A stretch of DNA of 64,000 nt, from contig NZ_SOCP01000004.1 in NCBI RefSeq assembly GCF_004364325.1, forward strand, positions 682,001-746,000. Reading direction: 5' to 3'. The translations under genes and the position numbers were made by a program. Within the stretch, counting starts at the first letter, position 1. Every line of letters begins with the position of its first letter. The stretch is from Actinophytocola oryzae. GTDB taxonomy: Bacteria; Actinomycetota; Actinomycetes; Mycobacteriales; Pseudonocardiaceae. Below, piece after piece: positions 10,612 through 19,709 of the stretch. Under the pieces are notes generated by a model. That model was given only the letters and a program-made list of their open reading frames with translations, was not told the DNA's origin and did no database searches.

Positions 10612-11682
10612 TCACGACCTCCTGCTGAGGTGACCGGGCTGGACGGGCACGTCGAGGGCGTCGTAGAGCCCCGGCTTGGCGTCGACGAGCCAGGGGATGG
10701 CGTTGACGAGCCGCGCGGCGGCGGTGGCGTTGCCGCCCGCGGACCGGTTCTCGCCCTCGTCACTGGCCTCGATGGTGACCTCGATGCGTGGCCGCCCCTC
10801 GATCACCACGCGGTGGGCGCCCGCCCCACTGGGTGGCTGCGGCCAGTCTGGTGCCACGTCGGGGTGAATCCTGGTGACGTGCTCGATCACGATCCGTGCT
10901 TCCCCGTCGACGATCCCCTGGACCTCGAACCGCACGGCGCCCTGGGTGCCCGCCTCGAAGTCACCCATGGTCCGGGTGCTGACGGTCCGGTCGAGGGGTC
11001 GCCGGTCGAGCGTCTCCTTCAGGTCGTCGAGCTCGACGCCGAGTGCCCTGGCGATGAGCCGGACCTGGCCGCCCCACACGATCGACGGGACCCCGGACAT
11101 GAGCATGGGGGGCTGGTAGTCCATGGGCTGGCCCATGCCGACGAGGTAACGGACGGAGTCGGGCTGCTCGTAGGTGGAGTAGTCGAAGATCTCCTGGCAG
11201 CGGATGACGTCCACAGCGGACCCGAGGCCGCTGACGAGGAGCGGCAGGACGTCGTTGCCCCATCCCGGGTCGACTCCGGACACGAAGAGGGACCCGCCGC
11301 CCGCGCTGATCGCGTCTAGAACAGGTTCTCGTAGTTCCTTCGGTGCGTTCCGCTGGTCGTAGAGCGGGTAGGGCGCGGGGGTGACGACGACGGCCCCGCC
11401 GCGAACCGCCCTGACGATGTCCGCCATGGCGTCGTCGAACCGGACGTCGCCCGAGGCGGCGTAGACCACGGCCCTTGGGCGGGCTGCCAGTACCGCGTCG
11501 ACGTCATCCGTTGCGGCGACACCGAGTTCGTGGCCGAGGTCGGCCAGTTCGCCCGCATCCCGGCCGATCTTGGCCGGGTCGTGCACCACCACGGCGACGA
11601 GTTCGAGGCCGGGGTGGGCCGCGACGGTCCGGACAGCGGCACGGCCGACGTTGCCCGTGCCCCACACCACCGTGGAAATCAT
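10612..11682 (-). CDS. Dihydrodipicolinate-reductase-like NAD(P)-binding protein
   Basis: A 356-residue protein. The N-terminal Rossmann motif VVWGTGNVGRAAVR lies at residues 5-18, with the DapB-like variant of glycine spacing. The rest resembles the large actinobacterial family annotated as dihydrodipicolinate-reductase-like, which is longer than true DapB (about 250) and lacks its usual catalytic HHxxK motif as far as I can see. A lysine-pathway role is therefore unlikely. The gene leads the two-gene unit with the CMD-family protein. Family members sit beside steroid or fatty-acid genes in mycobacteria-like organisms, and the cholesterol oxidase is next door, but the substrate is unknown. 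Confidence 0.7.
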   Translation of the reverse strand: MISTVVWGTGNVGRAAVRTVAAHPGLELVAVVVHDPAKIGRDAGELADLGHELGVAATDDVDAVLAARPRAVVYAASGDVRFDDAMADIVRAVRGGAVVVTPAPYPLYDQRNAPKELREPVLDAISAGGGSLFVSGVDPGWGNDVLPLLVSGLGSAVDVIRCQEIFDYSTYEQPDSVRYLVGMGQPMDYQPPMLMSGVPSIVWGGQVRLIARALGVELDDLKETLDRRPLDRTVSTRTMGDFEAGTQGAVRFEVQGIVDGEARIVIEHVTRIHPDVAPDWPQPPSGAGAHRVVIEGRPRIEVTIEASDEGENRSAGGNATAAARLVNAIPWLVDAKPGLYDALDVPVQPGHLSRRS

Positions 11683-11744
11683 GCCTACGAGGCTAACTGA
11701 AACGTGTTCCAGTTCCTAGTGCTGGACTGTTGTCGGCCAGGTGG

Positions 11745-11776
11745 GGCTGGCCCCACCGAGTTCGGTGGGGCCAGCC
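11745..11776. terminator. Perfect 15-bp hairpin in a divergent promoter region
   Basis: GGCTGGCCCCACCGA and its exact complement are separated by only two bases (GT). No T-tract follows. It sits between two divergent genes rather than behind one, about 40 bases before the secreted hydrolase. It may attenuate transcription, protect the 5' end of an mRNA, or be a regulator site. Calling it a terminator is only the nearest label. Confidence 0.5.
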
Positions 11777-11814
11777 GGATGGCCTGCGGCTCGGCGCGCC
11801 GGAATCCTTGTCGC

Positions 11815-13245
11815 GTGAGAAGAACCGTTCTGGCGATCTGCCTGCTGGCCATGACGTTCACGACGGCGCCGGTCGCCGGTGTCGCGGCGGAGACCGGGCT
11901 CGCGTGGGGGCCGTGCGCGGACATGGCGGTGGATCCGCGCCAGGAGTGCGCGACCCTGCGGGTGCCGCTCGACTACCGGCATCCCCGAGGGGAGCGGATC
12001 GATCTCGCGGTGTCGCGCATCAGCACCGCCCGGCCCGGCATGCGCCGCGGTGTGCTGCTGCTGATCCCCGGCGGACCCGGCAACGCAGGACTTGCCCGGC
12101 CGACCACTCACGGCCTGAAGCTCCCGCCGGAGGTCCAGGACCGGTACGACCTCGTCGGGTTCGACCCGCGTGGGGTCGGGCGCAGCACGCCGATCTCGTG
12201 CGGTTTCGAACAGCGCGACCTCGATCCGGTCGTGTTCCAGCCCTGGCCGGAGCCGACCGGCGCCGAGCGGGCGCGTCGGATGGCGGACGCCTGTGTGCGC
12301 AACGCGGGGCCGCTGCTGCGGCACATCACCACGCGGGACGAGGCCAGGGACATCGACCGCCTCCGCCAGGCACTCGGGGAGTCGCGGCTGTCCTACTGGG
12401 GCGTGTCCTACGGCACGTACGTCGGCGCGGTCCACGCCACCATGTTCCCCGGGCGGACGGACCGCGTCGTGTTGGACAGCAACGACGACCCGGACCCACG
12501 GCTGGTGGCGCGGGGCTGGAGCGCCAACTTCGCCGTCGGTGCCGAGGACCGCTTCCCGGACTTCGCGGCGTGGGCCGCGACCCGTGACGACGAGTTCGGC
12601 CTCGGCGCGACTCCTGGCGCGGTGCGGGACACGTACCTGCGCCTCACCGCCGACCTGGACCGGCAGCCGCGCCCCGACCTCACGGGGAACACGCTGCGGG
12701 CCCTGATGTTCGACACCCTCTACGCGGACCCGGGTTTCCCGCAGCTGGCCGTCTTCCTCCGGGCGGCGAACGCCGGCACCCCGGCGCCACCCGTCCCGGC
12801 GGCGCCGCCGGGCTTCGACAACCTCGTCTCCGTCCAGACCGTGACGGCGTGCAACGACGTGGCGTGGCCGGGGCCGACCCACGACTACGCGGCCGACGTC
12901 GCCCGCGACCGGGCCGCCCACCCGCTGACGGCCGGCATGCCGGTGAACATCCGCCCGTGCGCGTTCTGGCCGTACCGGCCCAGCGAGTCACCCACACGAG
13001 TGACAGCACAGGGTCCGCGCAACATCGTGCTCATCCAGAACCGTCGCGACCCGGCCACGCCGCTGTCCGGTGCGAAGAGGCTGCTCGAGGCGTTCGGTCC
13101 CCGCGCCGGTATGGTCATCACCGAGTCGGGCGGGCACAACGCATACCTGGCCAACGGCAACGCCTGTGGCGACCGGGCGGTCACGGCCTTCCTCGTCGAT
13201 GGCACCAGGCCGCGGGCACGCGTCGTGACCTGTGGTGCGGCATGA
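11815..13245 (+). CDS. Secreted alpha/beta-hydrolase, TAP-like C-terminus
   Basis: About 476 residues from the GTG at 11815, which gives a clean Sec signal (MRRTVLAICLLAMTFTTAPVAG). The mature part resembles tripeptidyl aminopeptidase-type hydrolases of streptomycetes (SlpD/E, Tap): LLLIPGGPGN near residue 82 for the oxyanion region, YWGVSYGTYVG near 200 for the nucleophile Ser, RDPATPLSGA near 408 for the Asp, and ESGGHNAY near 440 for the His. It would be an extracellular peptidase or esterase. An earlier in-frame start at 11779 would bury the signal peptide. It converges on the next gene with two bases between stops. Confidence 0.85.
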   Translation: MRRTVLAICLLAMTFTTAPVAGVAAETGLAWGPCADMAVDPRQECATLRVPLDYRHPRGERIDLAVSRISTARPGMRRGVLLLIPGGPGNAGLARPTTHGLKLPPEVQDRYDLVGFDPRGVGRSTPISCGFEQRDLDPVVFQPWPEPTGAERARRMADACVRNAGPLLRHITTRDEARDIDRLRQALGESRLSYWGVSYGTYVGAVHATMFPGRTDRVVLDSNDDPDPRLVARGWSANFAVGAEDRFPDFAAWAATRDDEFGLGATPGAVRDTYLRLTADLDRQPRPDLTGNTLRALMFDTLYADPGFPQLAVFLRAANAGTPAPPVPAAPPGFDNLVSVQTVTACNDVAWPGPTHDYAADVARDRAAHPLTAGMPVNIRPCAFWPYRPSESPTRVTAQGPRNIVLIQNRRDPATPLSGAKRLLEAFGPRAGMVITESGGHNAYLANGNACGDRAVTAFLVDGTRPRARVVTCGAA

Positions 13246-13247
13246 CG

Positions 13248-13691
13248 TCACGCGGTGACGAACGTGCAGCCGTTCACCTCGAGGTACTCGCCCGCCACGG
13301 CGGTCAGGCGTGACGGCCCCTCGGTCAGGTTGTTGGCGATGATGTTCGTGCCGGCGGAGTCGCTCAGACGGGCCCAGTAACAGTGGCCTCCCGGTGCCGG
13401 TCCGTCCGTCCTGTACTCACCCGGAGTGATATCCGTGCCGACGAGATAAAGGCCTTCGCCGAACTGCGCGGCCGGTGGCGGTGGGCCTTCGGTGACGGTC
13501 ACCGGCGGGGGTGCCGGAGCGGTTTGGGTGTAGGTCTTCTCGACCGTTTCCGTGAGTGTCCGCAGTGGTGCCGCGACGGGGGTGCCGTACTCGGTCGACT
13601 CCGCGTAGTGCGTGGTCACGGCGCCTACGGTCAGGCCGACGACCAACAGGCCGCCAGGTACGGCGACACGCAGGAGATTTTTCCGGTCCAT
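13248..13691 (-). CDS. Exported or membrane-anchored small protein
   Basis: About 147 residues from the ATG at 13691. Residues 9-28 form a hydrophobic anchor or signal. A Pro/Thr-rich linker (TAPAPPPVTVTEGPPPP) follows, and then a compact C-terminal domain of about 55 residues with two Cys (GHCYWARL and EVNGCTF) that probably form a disulfide. This domain recurs in actinobacterial cell-surface proteins, but I know no function. The frame extends 31 codons upstream; the chosen start puts the hydrophobic segment where a signal should be. Its upstream region is shared with sdaA on the other strand. Confidence 0.7.
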   Translation of the reverse strand: MDRKNLLRVAVPGGLLVVGLTVGAVTTHYAESTEYGTPVAAPLRTLTETVEKTYTQTAPAPPPVTVTEGPPPPAAQFGEGLYLVGTDITPGEYRTDGPAPGGHCYWARLSDSAGTNIIANNLTEGPSRLTAVAGEYLEVNGCTFVTA

Positions 13692-13862
13692 GGTTTCTCG
13701 GCTTTCTCGATAATCAGAAAAATATTCATCCGAAACCCCGCGGATTGTCTCGGTGTGTTGTATCTCGCATCGTCCGTGATTCACCCTCCGTTACCGGTGG
13801 TTTCGGGTTGCCGTGCCGCCGTCGAAGAGGTACGACAGAAGGGCGAGTGCTAGGTCGGGGGC

Positions 13863-13903
13863 GGACCGGCCGGCCGCGATCCACGGACGCGGCCGGCCGG
13901 TCC
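13863..13903. terminator. Perfect 16-bp GC hairpin before sdaA
   Basis: GGACCGGCCGGCCGCG pairs exactly with its complement across a nine-base loop. It lies in the 271-base divergent gap, 59 bases upstream of the sdaA start. No T-tract follows it. It could be an attenuator in the sdaA leader or a factor-dependent terminator for transcription entering from the left. Confidence 0.5.
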
Positions 13904-13962
13904 GACGCACGCGTCAGCGACCTACCATGGCGGGGTAGGCGCCGCGTGGGCACGGAGGTTCG

Positions 13963-15333
13963 ATGGCGATCAGTGTGTTCGACCTGTTCTCGATCGGCAT
14001 CGGACCGTCCAGTTCGCACACCGTCGGGCCGATGCGGGCCGCGCGGACGTTCGCCGCCGGGCTCGGCGACGACGGGGTGCTGCCCGACGTCGTGACCGTC
14101 AAGGCCGAGCTGTTCGGGTCACTGGGTGCCACCGGACACGGGCACGGCAGTGGGCCGGCCGTCATCCTGGGGCTCGAGGGTGAGCAGCCCGAGACCGTCG
14201 ACACCGGCGAGGTCGCCGAGCGTGTCGACCGGATCAGGACCACCCGGCGCCTGAACCTGCTGGGCCGCCACGAGATCGACTTCGACGACGACTCCCTCGT
14301 GCTCCACCGCCGCCGCAGCCTTCCCTTCCACCCCAACGGGATGACCTTCGCGGCCTTCGACGCCCACGGCCGGGACATCCGGACCCGCACGTACTACTCG
14401 GTCGGCGGCGGGTTCGTCGTCGACGAGGCCGCCACCGGCGCGGACCGGATCAAGGTCGACGACACCGAGGTCGCCTACCCCTTTCGCACCGGTGACGAGC
14501 TGCTCGCGCACTGCCGCCACACCGGACTGCCCGTCAGCGAGATCATGCTCGCCAACGAGACGGCGTGGCGCCCGGCGGACGAGGTCGCGAAGGGGCTCTC
14601 CCACATCTGGGACGTCATGCAGGCCTGCGTGCGCCGCGGCTACACCCAGGACGGCACGCTGCCCGGCGGCCTCAAGGTCCGGCGCCGCGCCAGGGAAATG
14701 TACGAGCACCTCTCGACCGACCCCTTCTCCACCGACCCGCTGCGTGTCATCGACTGGGTGAACCTGTTCGCTCTCGCGGTCAACGAGGAGAACGCGTCCG
14801 GTGGCCGGGTGGTCACGGCACCCACGAACGGGGCCGCCGGGATCATCCCAGCGGTGCTGCACTACTACGCACGGTTCGTGCCGGGCGCCACCGAGGAGGG
14901 CGCGGTGCGGTTCCTGCTCACCGCGGGGGCGATCGGCGTGATCTACAAGGAGACCGCGTCGATCTCGGGTGCCGAGGTCGGCTGCCAGGGCGAGGTCGGC
15001 TCGGCGTGCTCGATGGCCGCGGGAGCGCTGTGCGAGGTGCTCGGCGGCACGCCGGAACAGGTGGAGAACGCCGCGGAGATCGGCATGGAGCACAACCTGG
15101 GCCTGACCTGCGACCCGGTCGGCGGTCTCGTGCAGATCCCGTGCATCGAGCGCAACGCGATGGCGTCGGTGAAGGCGATCAACGCGGCGCGGATGGCGCT
15201 GCGCGGCGACGGCACCCACGTGGTCACCCTCGACAAGGTGATCAAGACCATGCGTGAGACGGGTGCCGACATGAAGGTCAAGTACAAGGAGACCGCGCGC
15301 GGTGGCCTCGCCGTGAACGTCATCGAGTGCTGA
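13963..15333 (+). CDS. sdaA: L-serine ammonia-lyase, iron-sulfur type
   Basis: A 456-residue single-chain L-serine dehydratase that turns L-serine into pyruvate and ammonia using a 4Fe-4S cluster as Lewis acid. The N-terminal beta domain has [14 protein letters not shown] at residues 10-24. The alpha domain has [14 protein letters not shown] near 340, with cluster Cys, and [15 protein letters not shown] near 380. Length and order match bacterial SdaA with beta and alpha domains fused. GGAGG stands four bases before the ATG. No partner gene is in an operon with it. A strong GC hairpin lies in the leader, and a second one terminates the gene. Confidence 0.95.
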   Translation: MAISVFDLFSIGIGPSSSHTVGPMRAARTFAAGLGDDGVLPDVVTVKAELFGSLGATGHGHGSGPAVILGLEGEQPETVDTGEVAERVDRIRTTRRLNLLGRHEIDFDDDSLVLHRRRSLPFHPNGMTFAAFDAHGRDIRTRTYYSVGGGFVVDEAATGADRIKVDDTEVAYPFRTGDELLAHCRHTGLPVSEIMLANETAWRPADEVAKGLSHIWDVMQACVRRGYTQDGTLPGGLKVRRRAREMYEHLSTDPFSTDPLRVIDWVNLFALAVNEENASGGRVVTAPTNGAAGIIPAVLHYYARFVPGATEEGAVRFLLTAGAIGVIYKETASISGAEVGCQGEVGSACSMAAGALCEVLGGTPEQVENAAEIGMEHNLGLTCDPVGGLVQIPCIERNAMASVKAINAARMALRGDGTHVVTLDKVIKTMRETGADMKVKYKETARGGLAVNVIEC

Positions 15334-15369
15334 GGGCCGTGCGCCGGAAGGAGAACCGGCGCACGGCCC
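15334..15369. terminator. Bidirectional terminator between sdaA and the Spo0M-like gene
   Basis: A perfect 14-bp stem (GGGCCGTGCGCCGG with its complement) has an eight-base loop. It starts at the base after the sdaA stop and lies ten bases before the stop of the convergent gene, so it can serve both. Confidence 0.8.
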
Positions 15370-15378
15370 GGCACGGGG

Positions 15379-16365
15379 TTACTCCTCGCCGCCGCCCATG
15401 TCCTCGCCGCCCTCGTCGCCGTCGAACAGGCCGCCGTCCATCATGTCGCCGATGATCATCCCGCCGACCAGGCCCGCGGCGGCGCCACCGACGACCGCGC
15501 CCATGCCGGGCCCACGGCGGCCACCGTGGTGGCCCGGGTGGCCGTGGTGACCCTGGTGGCCGTAGCCGCCGCCGAAGGCCGGGTTCATCCTCGGCGCCCG
15601 CTCGGCCGCGTCCTGGAGCCAGCCCCCGATCAGCGACGTCCAGTCGGCGCGCTCGGCGTCCTCGTGCGACATGTGGAAGTGCCCGAACGTGTCGCCACCC
15701 GGCCGGAACATCCCGCCGCGCTTGTCGGCCTCGAGCACGACGAACAGGTCACGCGGGGTCGCGACGAACGTCAGCTCCACCTGGTTGAGCCGCCCGGCGA
15801 ACTGGGACGGCGGGAAGAACTCGATCTCCTGGTAGAAGGGCAGGCTCTGCGGCACGCCCACCAGACGCCCGGCCTCGACGTCCGCGGACCGGAAGGTCGC
15901 CCCCAGCTCGCCGAACGCCTCGAGCACGGCGTCCTGCGACGGCAGCGGCGACACCAGCACCGGGTCGAGGTCGCCCTTGTCCGGGGCGCCCTTGATGACC
16001 AGCTCGGTCCGCACGCCGACCGTCATGCCGGGCAGGACGTTGCCGCCGACCGCCGTGATCGGCGTCTCCCACGGCAGGGACAGCGTAAAGGGGATGTCGA
16101 GGCGCTCGTTGGCAGGCACCTTCACGTCCCGCGACACGACGGCCCGGTGGAACTCGCCGACCCCGGCGCGCTCGTGGCCACCCTGTTCGACCTCGACGCG
16201 TGTGACCAGCGAGAGCACCACCTGGTCGATGAGCGCCTCGGCGGAGCCGCCCTGGATGTTGACCCGCCCGCGCAGCACCTCCCCGGCGGAAGCCGAGGAC
16301 GTCTCCAGCACGGTGTCAACAGAGGGCGCGCCGACCCCGAAGGCGGAAAGCATTCGCTTGAACAC
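15379..16365 (-). CDS. Spo0M-family sporulation-control protein
   Basis: About 328 residues. Residues 1-245 form the arrestin-like Spo0M fold (VDTVLETSSASAGEVLRGRV, IPFTLSLPWETPI, then FFPPSQFAGRLNQVELTF). The tail is His/Gly-rich (GYGHQGHHGHPGHHGG), followed by a glycine-zipper hydrophobic stretch (GAVVGGAAAGLVGG) and an acidic end. The tail may bind metal or touch membranes. The GTG at 16365 is favoured because AAAGGGA lies just before it; a GTG five codons earlier is also possible. In Bacillus Spo0M affects sporulation and division; in actinomycetes the role is not settled. Confidence 0.8.
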   Translation of the reverse strand: MFKRMLSAFGVGAPSVDTVLETSSASAGEVLRGRVNIQGGSAEALIDQVVLSLVTRVEVEQGGHERAGVGEFHRAVVSRDVKVPANERLDIPFTLSLPWETPITAVGGNVLPGMTVGVRTELVIKGAPDKGDLDPVLVSPLPSQDAVLEAFGELGATFRSADVEAGRLVGVPQSLPFYQEIEFFPPSQFAGRLNQVELTFVATPRDLFVVLEADKRGGMFRPGGDTFGHFHMSHEDAERADWTSLIGGWLQDAAERAPRMNPAFGGGYGHQGHHGHPGHHGGRRGPGMGAVVGGAAAGLVGGMIIGDMMDGGLFDGDEGGEDMGGGEE

Positions 16366-16467
16366 AACATCCCTTTCCACGACTGCGAAAGCGCGGTGAC
16401 CCGCACCTCACAAATATGCCAGGGATGCTTAGACCGGACAAACCGGTCACCCGTCCGGGAAGGGTCG

Positions 16468-17337
16468 TCAGTCGTCGAGGAGGTCGTCCTCACCGTTGAC
16501 GGCGGCGAGCGCGTGCTCCCGGGCCGCCATGTCGACCTGCGGCAGCACGAACTTACGGGACCGCATGTGCGCCACGAGATCCGGATCCGGTGTGACCGAA
16601 CGCTCACGGAGGTAGTAGGCGACCGCGCCGGGCCACACCCACTCGCCGTCGGTCCGGTAGTCCAGCGGAACCCTGGCCGGCCCTTCCGGCTCGTAGGCGT
16701 CGGTGTCGAACCCCCGGGACGGCATGACGACCGCGCCACCCTCCAGGTACGCGAGCGCGAGCTCCCGCTCCTCGTCCGGCAGCGGTATGCGCCGGACCAC
16801 GGGCCTGCCCGACTTGTTGAACCCGTCGTGCACCCGGGGAGTACGCATGCTCGGCCGCCGCGCCTGCCGGACCTGACCGCCGTCCAGACGCTGCCGCAAC
16901 CAGGCGGGCACGTGCTCCTCGGCCCTGGGGAAGGTGGCCAGCTCGTCCCGGAACCCGACCGCGGGCGGTACCCGCCGCCACCGGGGCTCCTGGTCCATCC
17001 CGAAGCTCGCCTCCGGCACGTCGGACCCCGGCCGCATCAGGAACTCGCCGACGAGCCACGTGCCCCGACCCTGTTGGTACATCCCGGCCCGCAGCTCACC
17101 GAGCAGCCGCACCAGCTCCTGCCCCGGGCGCTCTGGCCGCGCCACGCCGTCCGCCCCGGTGACGAGGACGTCGACCTCGACATGCCGTCCGGCCGCCTGG
17201 TAGCGGACCCGCACCTCACGCCAGTCCGGCGGGGCGGGTGCGGTGAGCACCTGCCCGAGCCGCCACAGCAGCTCACGGCGCCGCTGCTCGTCGGCGCCCG
17301 GTCTTCGGGGCTCCGCCCGCGTGGATTCTGTCGTCAC
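16468..17337 (-). CDS. Conserved hypothetical protein
   Basis: About 289 residues from a GTG at 17337 preceded by GGAG. No named domain is certain. The second half has a motif DGEWVWPGAVAYYLRERSV-PDPDL followed by HMRSRKF, which I know only from uncharacterised actinobacterial proteins, some of them next to toxin-immunity or necrotizing-toxin-like loci. The first half reads as a soluble alpha/beta domain. No membrane segment is seen. It is divergent from the sigma-factor gene across 258 bases. An immunity or adaptor role is possible, but the evidence is thin. Confidence 0.6.
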   Translation of the reverse strand: MTTESTRAEPRRPGADEQRRRELLWRLGQVLTAPAPPDWREVRVRYQAAGRHVEVDVLVTGADGVARPERPGQELVRLLGELRAGMYQQGRGTWLVGEFLMRPGSDVPEASFGMDQEPRWRRVPPAVGFRDELATFPRAEEHVPAWLRQRLDGGQVRQARRPSMRTPRVHDGFNKSGRPVVRRIPLPDEERELALAYLEGGAVVMPSRGFDTDAYEPEGPARVPLDYRTDGEWVWPGAVAYYLRERSVTPDPDLVAHMRSRKFVLPQVDMAAREHALAAVNGEDDLLDD

Positions 17338-17506
17338 CGAACCGCTCCTGACATCGCTCGCCGGCGCACCTCCGCGCCCGCCACACGGGAACACTAGCGA
17401 CCGCCCCACCAGGCGGAACATCGTTCAACCCGGAGTTGGCCGTCCGACACTCAGAGTCGTCGGCCCACGCGGCGCGTGATGTGACGTGGGTCACTTGAGT
17501 GCGGAC

Positions 17507-17533
17507 GGAACCTTTGGTGGTCGATGGCGTGTT
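17507..17533 (+). promoter_or_regulatory. Possible ECF-type promoter of the sigma-factor operon
   Basis: GGAACC (17507-17512) and CGTGTT (17528-17533) are 15 bases apart and about 63 bases before the sigma-factor start. This fits the usual GGAAC/CGTT promoter of self-activating ECF sigma factors. A GTGAC-x4-GTCAC inverted repeat lies just upstream (about 17481-17494). Confidence 0.5.
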
Positions 17534-17595
17534 CCAAGCATGGGTCAAGTAGCGAGACGACGACGGCGGTCCAGGTTCGCGTCCAGGGAGGTGGA

Positions 17596-18129
17596 ATGGC
17601 CATCGAGGTGACCCACCCGCCGGCGCGGACCGCGCCAGGACTCGAGGCAGTGCTCGAACGCCAGTGGATGCCGCTGGTCCGGCTGGCCACGCTGCTGGTC
17701 GGCGACGCCGACTCGGCGCCGGACATCGTCCAGGACTGCTACGAGGCGGTCTGGCGGCTGCGTCCGGACCTGGGCGACCCCGAGCACTTCGTCGCCTACC
17801 TCCGCAAGGCGGTCGTCAACCGGTCGCGGTCGAGGCTGCGCAGGCTGCGTACGGTGCGCCGCTTCCTCGCGCAGGCCAGACCGCCCGCCGACGCGCCGCC
17901 CGCCGACGACCCCATGCTGCTCGCCGAGCGCCACCGCGAGCTGCTCGAGCACATCGACCGGCTGCCGACGAGGCAGCGTGAGGTGATCGTGCTCCGCTAC
18001 TACTGCGAGATGTCGGAGGTGGACGCGGCCGCCGCGATCGGTGTCTCCGTTGGCACGGTGAAGTCATCCGCCCACCGCGCGCTCGCCACTCTCCGCGGCA
18101 AGATGAAGGACGACTCCGATGAACACTGA
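17596..18129 (+). CDS. SigE-family ECF RNA polymerase sigma factor
   Basis: A 177-residue sigma factor with region 2 (LVRLATLLVGDADSAPDIVQDCYEAVWRL, residues about 28-57) and region 4 (IDRLPTRQREVIVLRYYCEMSEVDAAAAIGVSVGTVKS, about 120-158). The type is the small SigE-like sigma factor common in actinomycetes. The ATG at 17596 follows GGGAGGTGGA; the frame is open further upstream but without sigma homology. It overlaps the next membrane-protein gene by 11 bases, the usual layout of a sigma factor with its anti-sigma or target protein. Confidence 0.9.
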   Translation: MAIEVTHPPARTAPGLEAVLERQWMPLVRLATLLVGDADSAPDIVQDCYEAVWRLRPDLGDPEHFVAYLRKAVVNRSRSRLRRLRTVRRFLAQARPPADAPPADDPMLLAERHRELLEHIDRLPTRQREVIVLRYYCEMSEVDAAAAIGVSVGTVKSSAHRALATLRGKMKDDSDEH

Positions 18130-19075
18130 CCTCGAGAAGAACGTGGCGGAGGCCCTGCGTTCCAGGGCGGCCGCCGTGCCCACCAGCCCGATGCCACCAC
18201 TCGGTGCCGCGACCGCGCCGGTGCGCACCCGGCGTGCCTGGCTGGTCCCGGTCGCGGCGGCCGCGGTCGTCGTGCTCGGCGTCGCCGCGGCGGTCGTCCT
18301 CATCAACCCGGGCGGTGACGCACCGCCCCCGTCACCTGGCCGGGTGATCTCGGCCGACGAGGGCGAACAGGGCGGGTTGGCGCCGGGCGAGGTCTACTAC
18401 TCGCTGCACCTGACCACGGACGCCAGCAGGGTGATCATCGAGCGGGAGCTGTGGCTGCCGCAGGACCGGACGGCCGCCTGGAGCCAGAAGGTCGTCATGG
18501 GCAGGACGTTGGAGGACGGTCGAGTCGTCCCGGACGTCGGCCCCACGGAAGCCCCACCCGGCGGCGAGTGCTACCCGGCGACCCAGCCCGGCGACAACGA
18601 ATGGTGCACCAAGCCGGGATCGTGGTTCAGCCCGACGGTCGAGTTCCTGGCGTCCGCGCCCCGCGACCAGGCGACGATCAAGCAGCAGCTGCGTGACGCC
18701 GCGGTCGCGGAACAGCGGAAGCGCACCCTCCCGGACGGTGACTTCACCGCGACCGGCGACACGATGAGCGAGTCGAACCTGACGTTCCTCGAGTTGAACT
18801 ACCTGCGCATCCTGTTGGCGACCGACGGAGTGCCCTCGGACCTGTCGAGCGTTCTGCGCGGGCTGATCGCAGCGATGCCCGGCATCGAGGTCACGGCGGA
18901 CATGGCCGACCTGACGGGCAGGCACGGCACCGGATACAGCCTCTACGACCGCAAACACCGGCCGCTGACCGTGATCTTCGACGCGCGGGACCGCTTCCTC
19001 GGCTCGCCGACCGAGGCCGTCCACCACGGCGTCGCGCCGGCGCTGGGGGCGCCGCCGTCGAGGATGTTCGACTGA
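18119..19075 (+). CDS. Membrane protein, sigma-linked
   Basis: A 318-residue protein with a cytosolic N-terminus of about 38 residues, one transmembrane helix (about 40-62: LVPVAAAAVVVLGVAAAVVL) and a large extracytoplasmic domain of about 255 residues. It is co-transcribed and overlaps with the sigma gene, which suggests an anti-sigma or sensor role. However, the short N-terminal tail carries no zinc anti-sigma motif (HxxxCxxC). The outer domain resembles the CU044_5270-type proteins that often follow SigE-like factors in actinomycetes. Function unknown. Confidence 0.75.
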   Translation: MNTDLEKNVAEALRSRAAAVPTSPMPPLGAATAPVRTRRAWLVPVAAAAVVVLGVAAAVVLINPGGDAPPPSPGRVISADEGEQGGLAPGEVYYSLHLTTDASRVIIERELWLPQDRTAAWSQKVVMGRTLEDGRVVPDVGPTEAPPGGECYPATQPGDNEWCTKPGSWFSPTVEFLASAPRDQATIKQQLRDAAVAEQRKRTLPDGDFTATGDTMSESNLTFLELNYLRILLATDGVPSDLSSVLRGLIAAMPGIEVTADMADLTGRHGTGYSLYDRKHRPLTVIFDARDRFLGSPTEAVHHGVAPALGAPPSRMFD

Positions 19076-19089
19076 CGCCTGCCGAACGC

Positions 19090-19119
19090 GATGCCCCCGG
19101 TCGCCCCGCCGGGGGCATC
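19090..19119 (+). terminator. Terminator after the sigma-factor operon
   Basis: A perfect 11-bp stem, GATGCCCCCGG and its complement, with an eight-base loop, lies 15 bases after the operon's stop and 25 bases before ogt. Confidence 0.75.
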
Positions 19120-19143
19120 GTGCTGCTGGGAAGATTGCCTGCC

Positions 19144-19644
19144 ATGGACGTCCGGCACACCGTCACGGGCTCGCCGGTCGGCGACCTCACGCTCGTCGCG
19201 GACGAGACCGGCCTGGTCGGTCTGTACTTCGACGGCCACCGCAGGAAGCCGAGGCTGCCGGACCTCGGGCCGAGGGCCGACGACGCGTTCGACGCACCGG
19301 TCCGGCAGCTCCGCGAGTACTTCGCGGGCGAGAGGCAGGAGTTCGACCTCGACCTGGCCCCGAGGGGCTCGGAGTTCGAGCGGCGGGTCTGGGCGCTGCT
19401 CACGAAGATCCCGTACGGGGAGACCAGGACCTACGGCGAACTCGCGGTCGAGCTCGGCGCGCCCGGTGCGGCACAGGCGGTCGGCAACGCGAACGGCTGG
19501 AACCCGATCAGCATCGTGGTGCCCTGCCACCGCGTGGTCGGCTCGACCGGCGGCCTGACGGGGTACGCGGGCGGCATGGAGCACAAGCGTTTCCTGCTGA
19601 GCGTCGAGGAGCGTTCCGCCGCCGACGAGGGCCGCCTTTTCTGA
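19144..19644 (+). CDS. ogt: Methylated-DNA-protein-cysteine methyltransferase
   Basis: A 166-residue suicide DNA-repair enzyme that takes the O6-methyl group from guanine onto its own Cys. The C-terminal domain has the invariant IVVPCHRVVGS near residue 128, the helix-turn-helix region (YGETRTYGELA) near 94, and NANGWNPISIV before the active site, where most homologues have N-x-N-P. The start ATG at 19144 comes after the upstream terminator; an upstream start at 19120 would sit on the terminator edge. It is a single gene with no Ada domain. Confidence 0.92.
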   Translation: MDVRHTVTGSPVGDLTLVADETGLVGLYFDGHRRKPRLPDLGPRADDAFDAPVRQLREYFAGERQEFDLDLAPRGSEFERRVWALLTKIPYGETRTYGELAVELGAPGAAQAVGNANGWNPISIVVPCHRVVGSTGGLTGYAGGMEHKRFLLSVEERSAADEGRLF

Positions 19645-19709
19645 CCCGGTGTGCCGCGATATCCGCGGTACCCGTCACGGCCGCCAAAAGGGCAGCGATT
19701 CACAGGTAT

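Noticed and set aside
16432..16448. GACCGG-ACAAA-CCGGTC as a terminator
   Set aside because: Only a 6-bp stem with no T-tract, in the gap upstream of the Spo0M-like gene; too weak to call.
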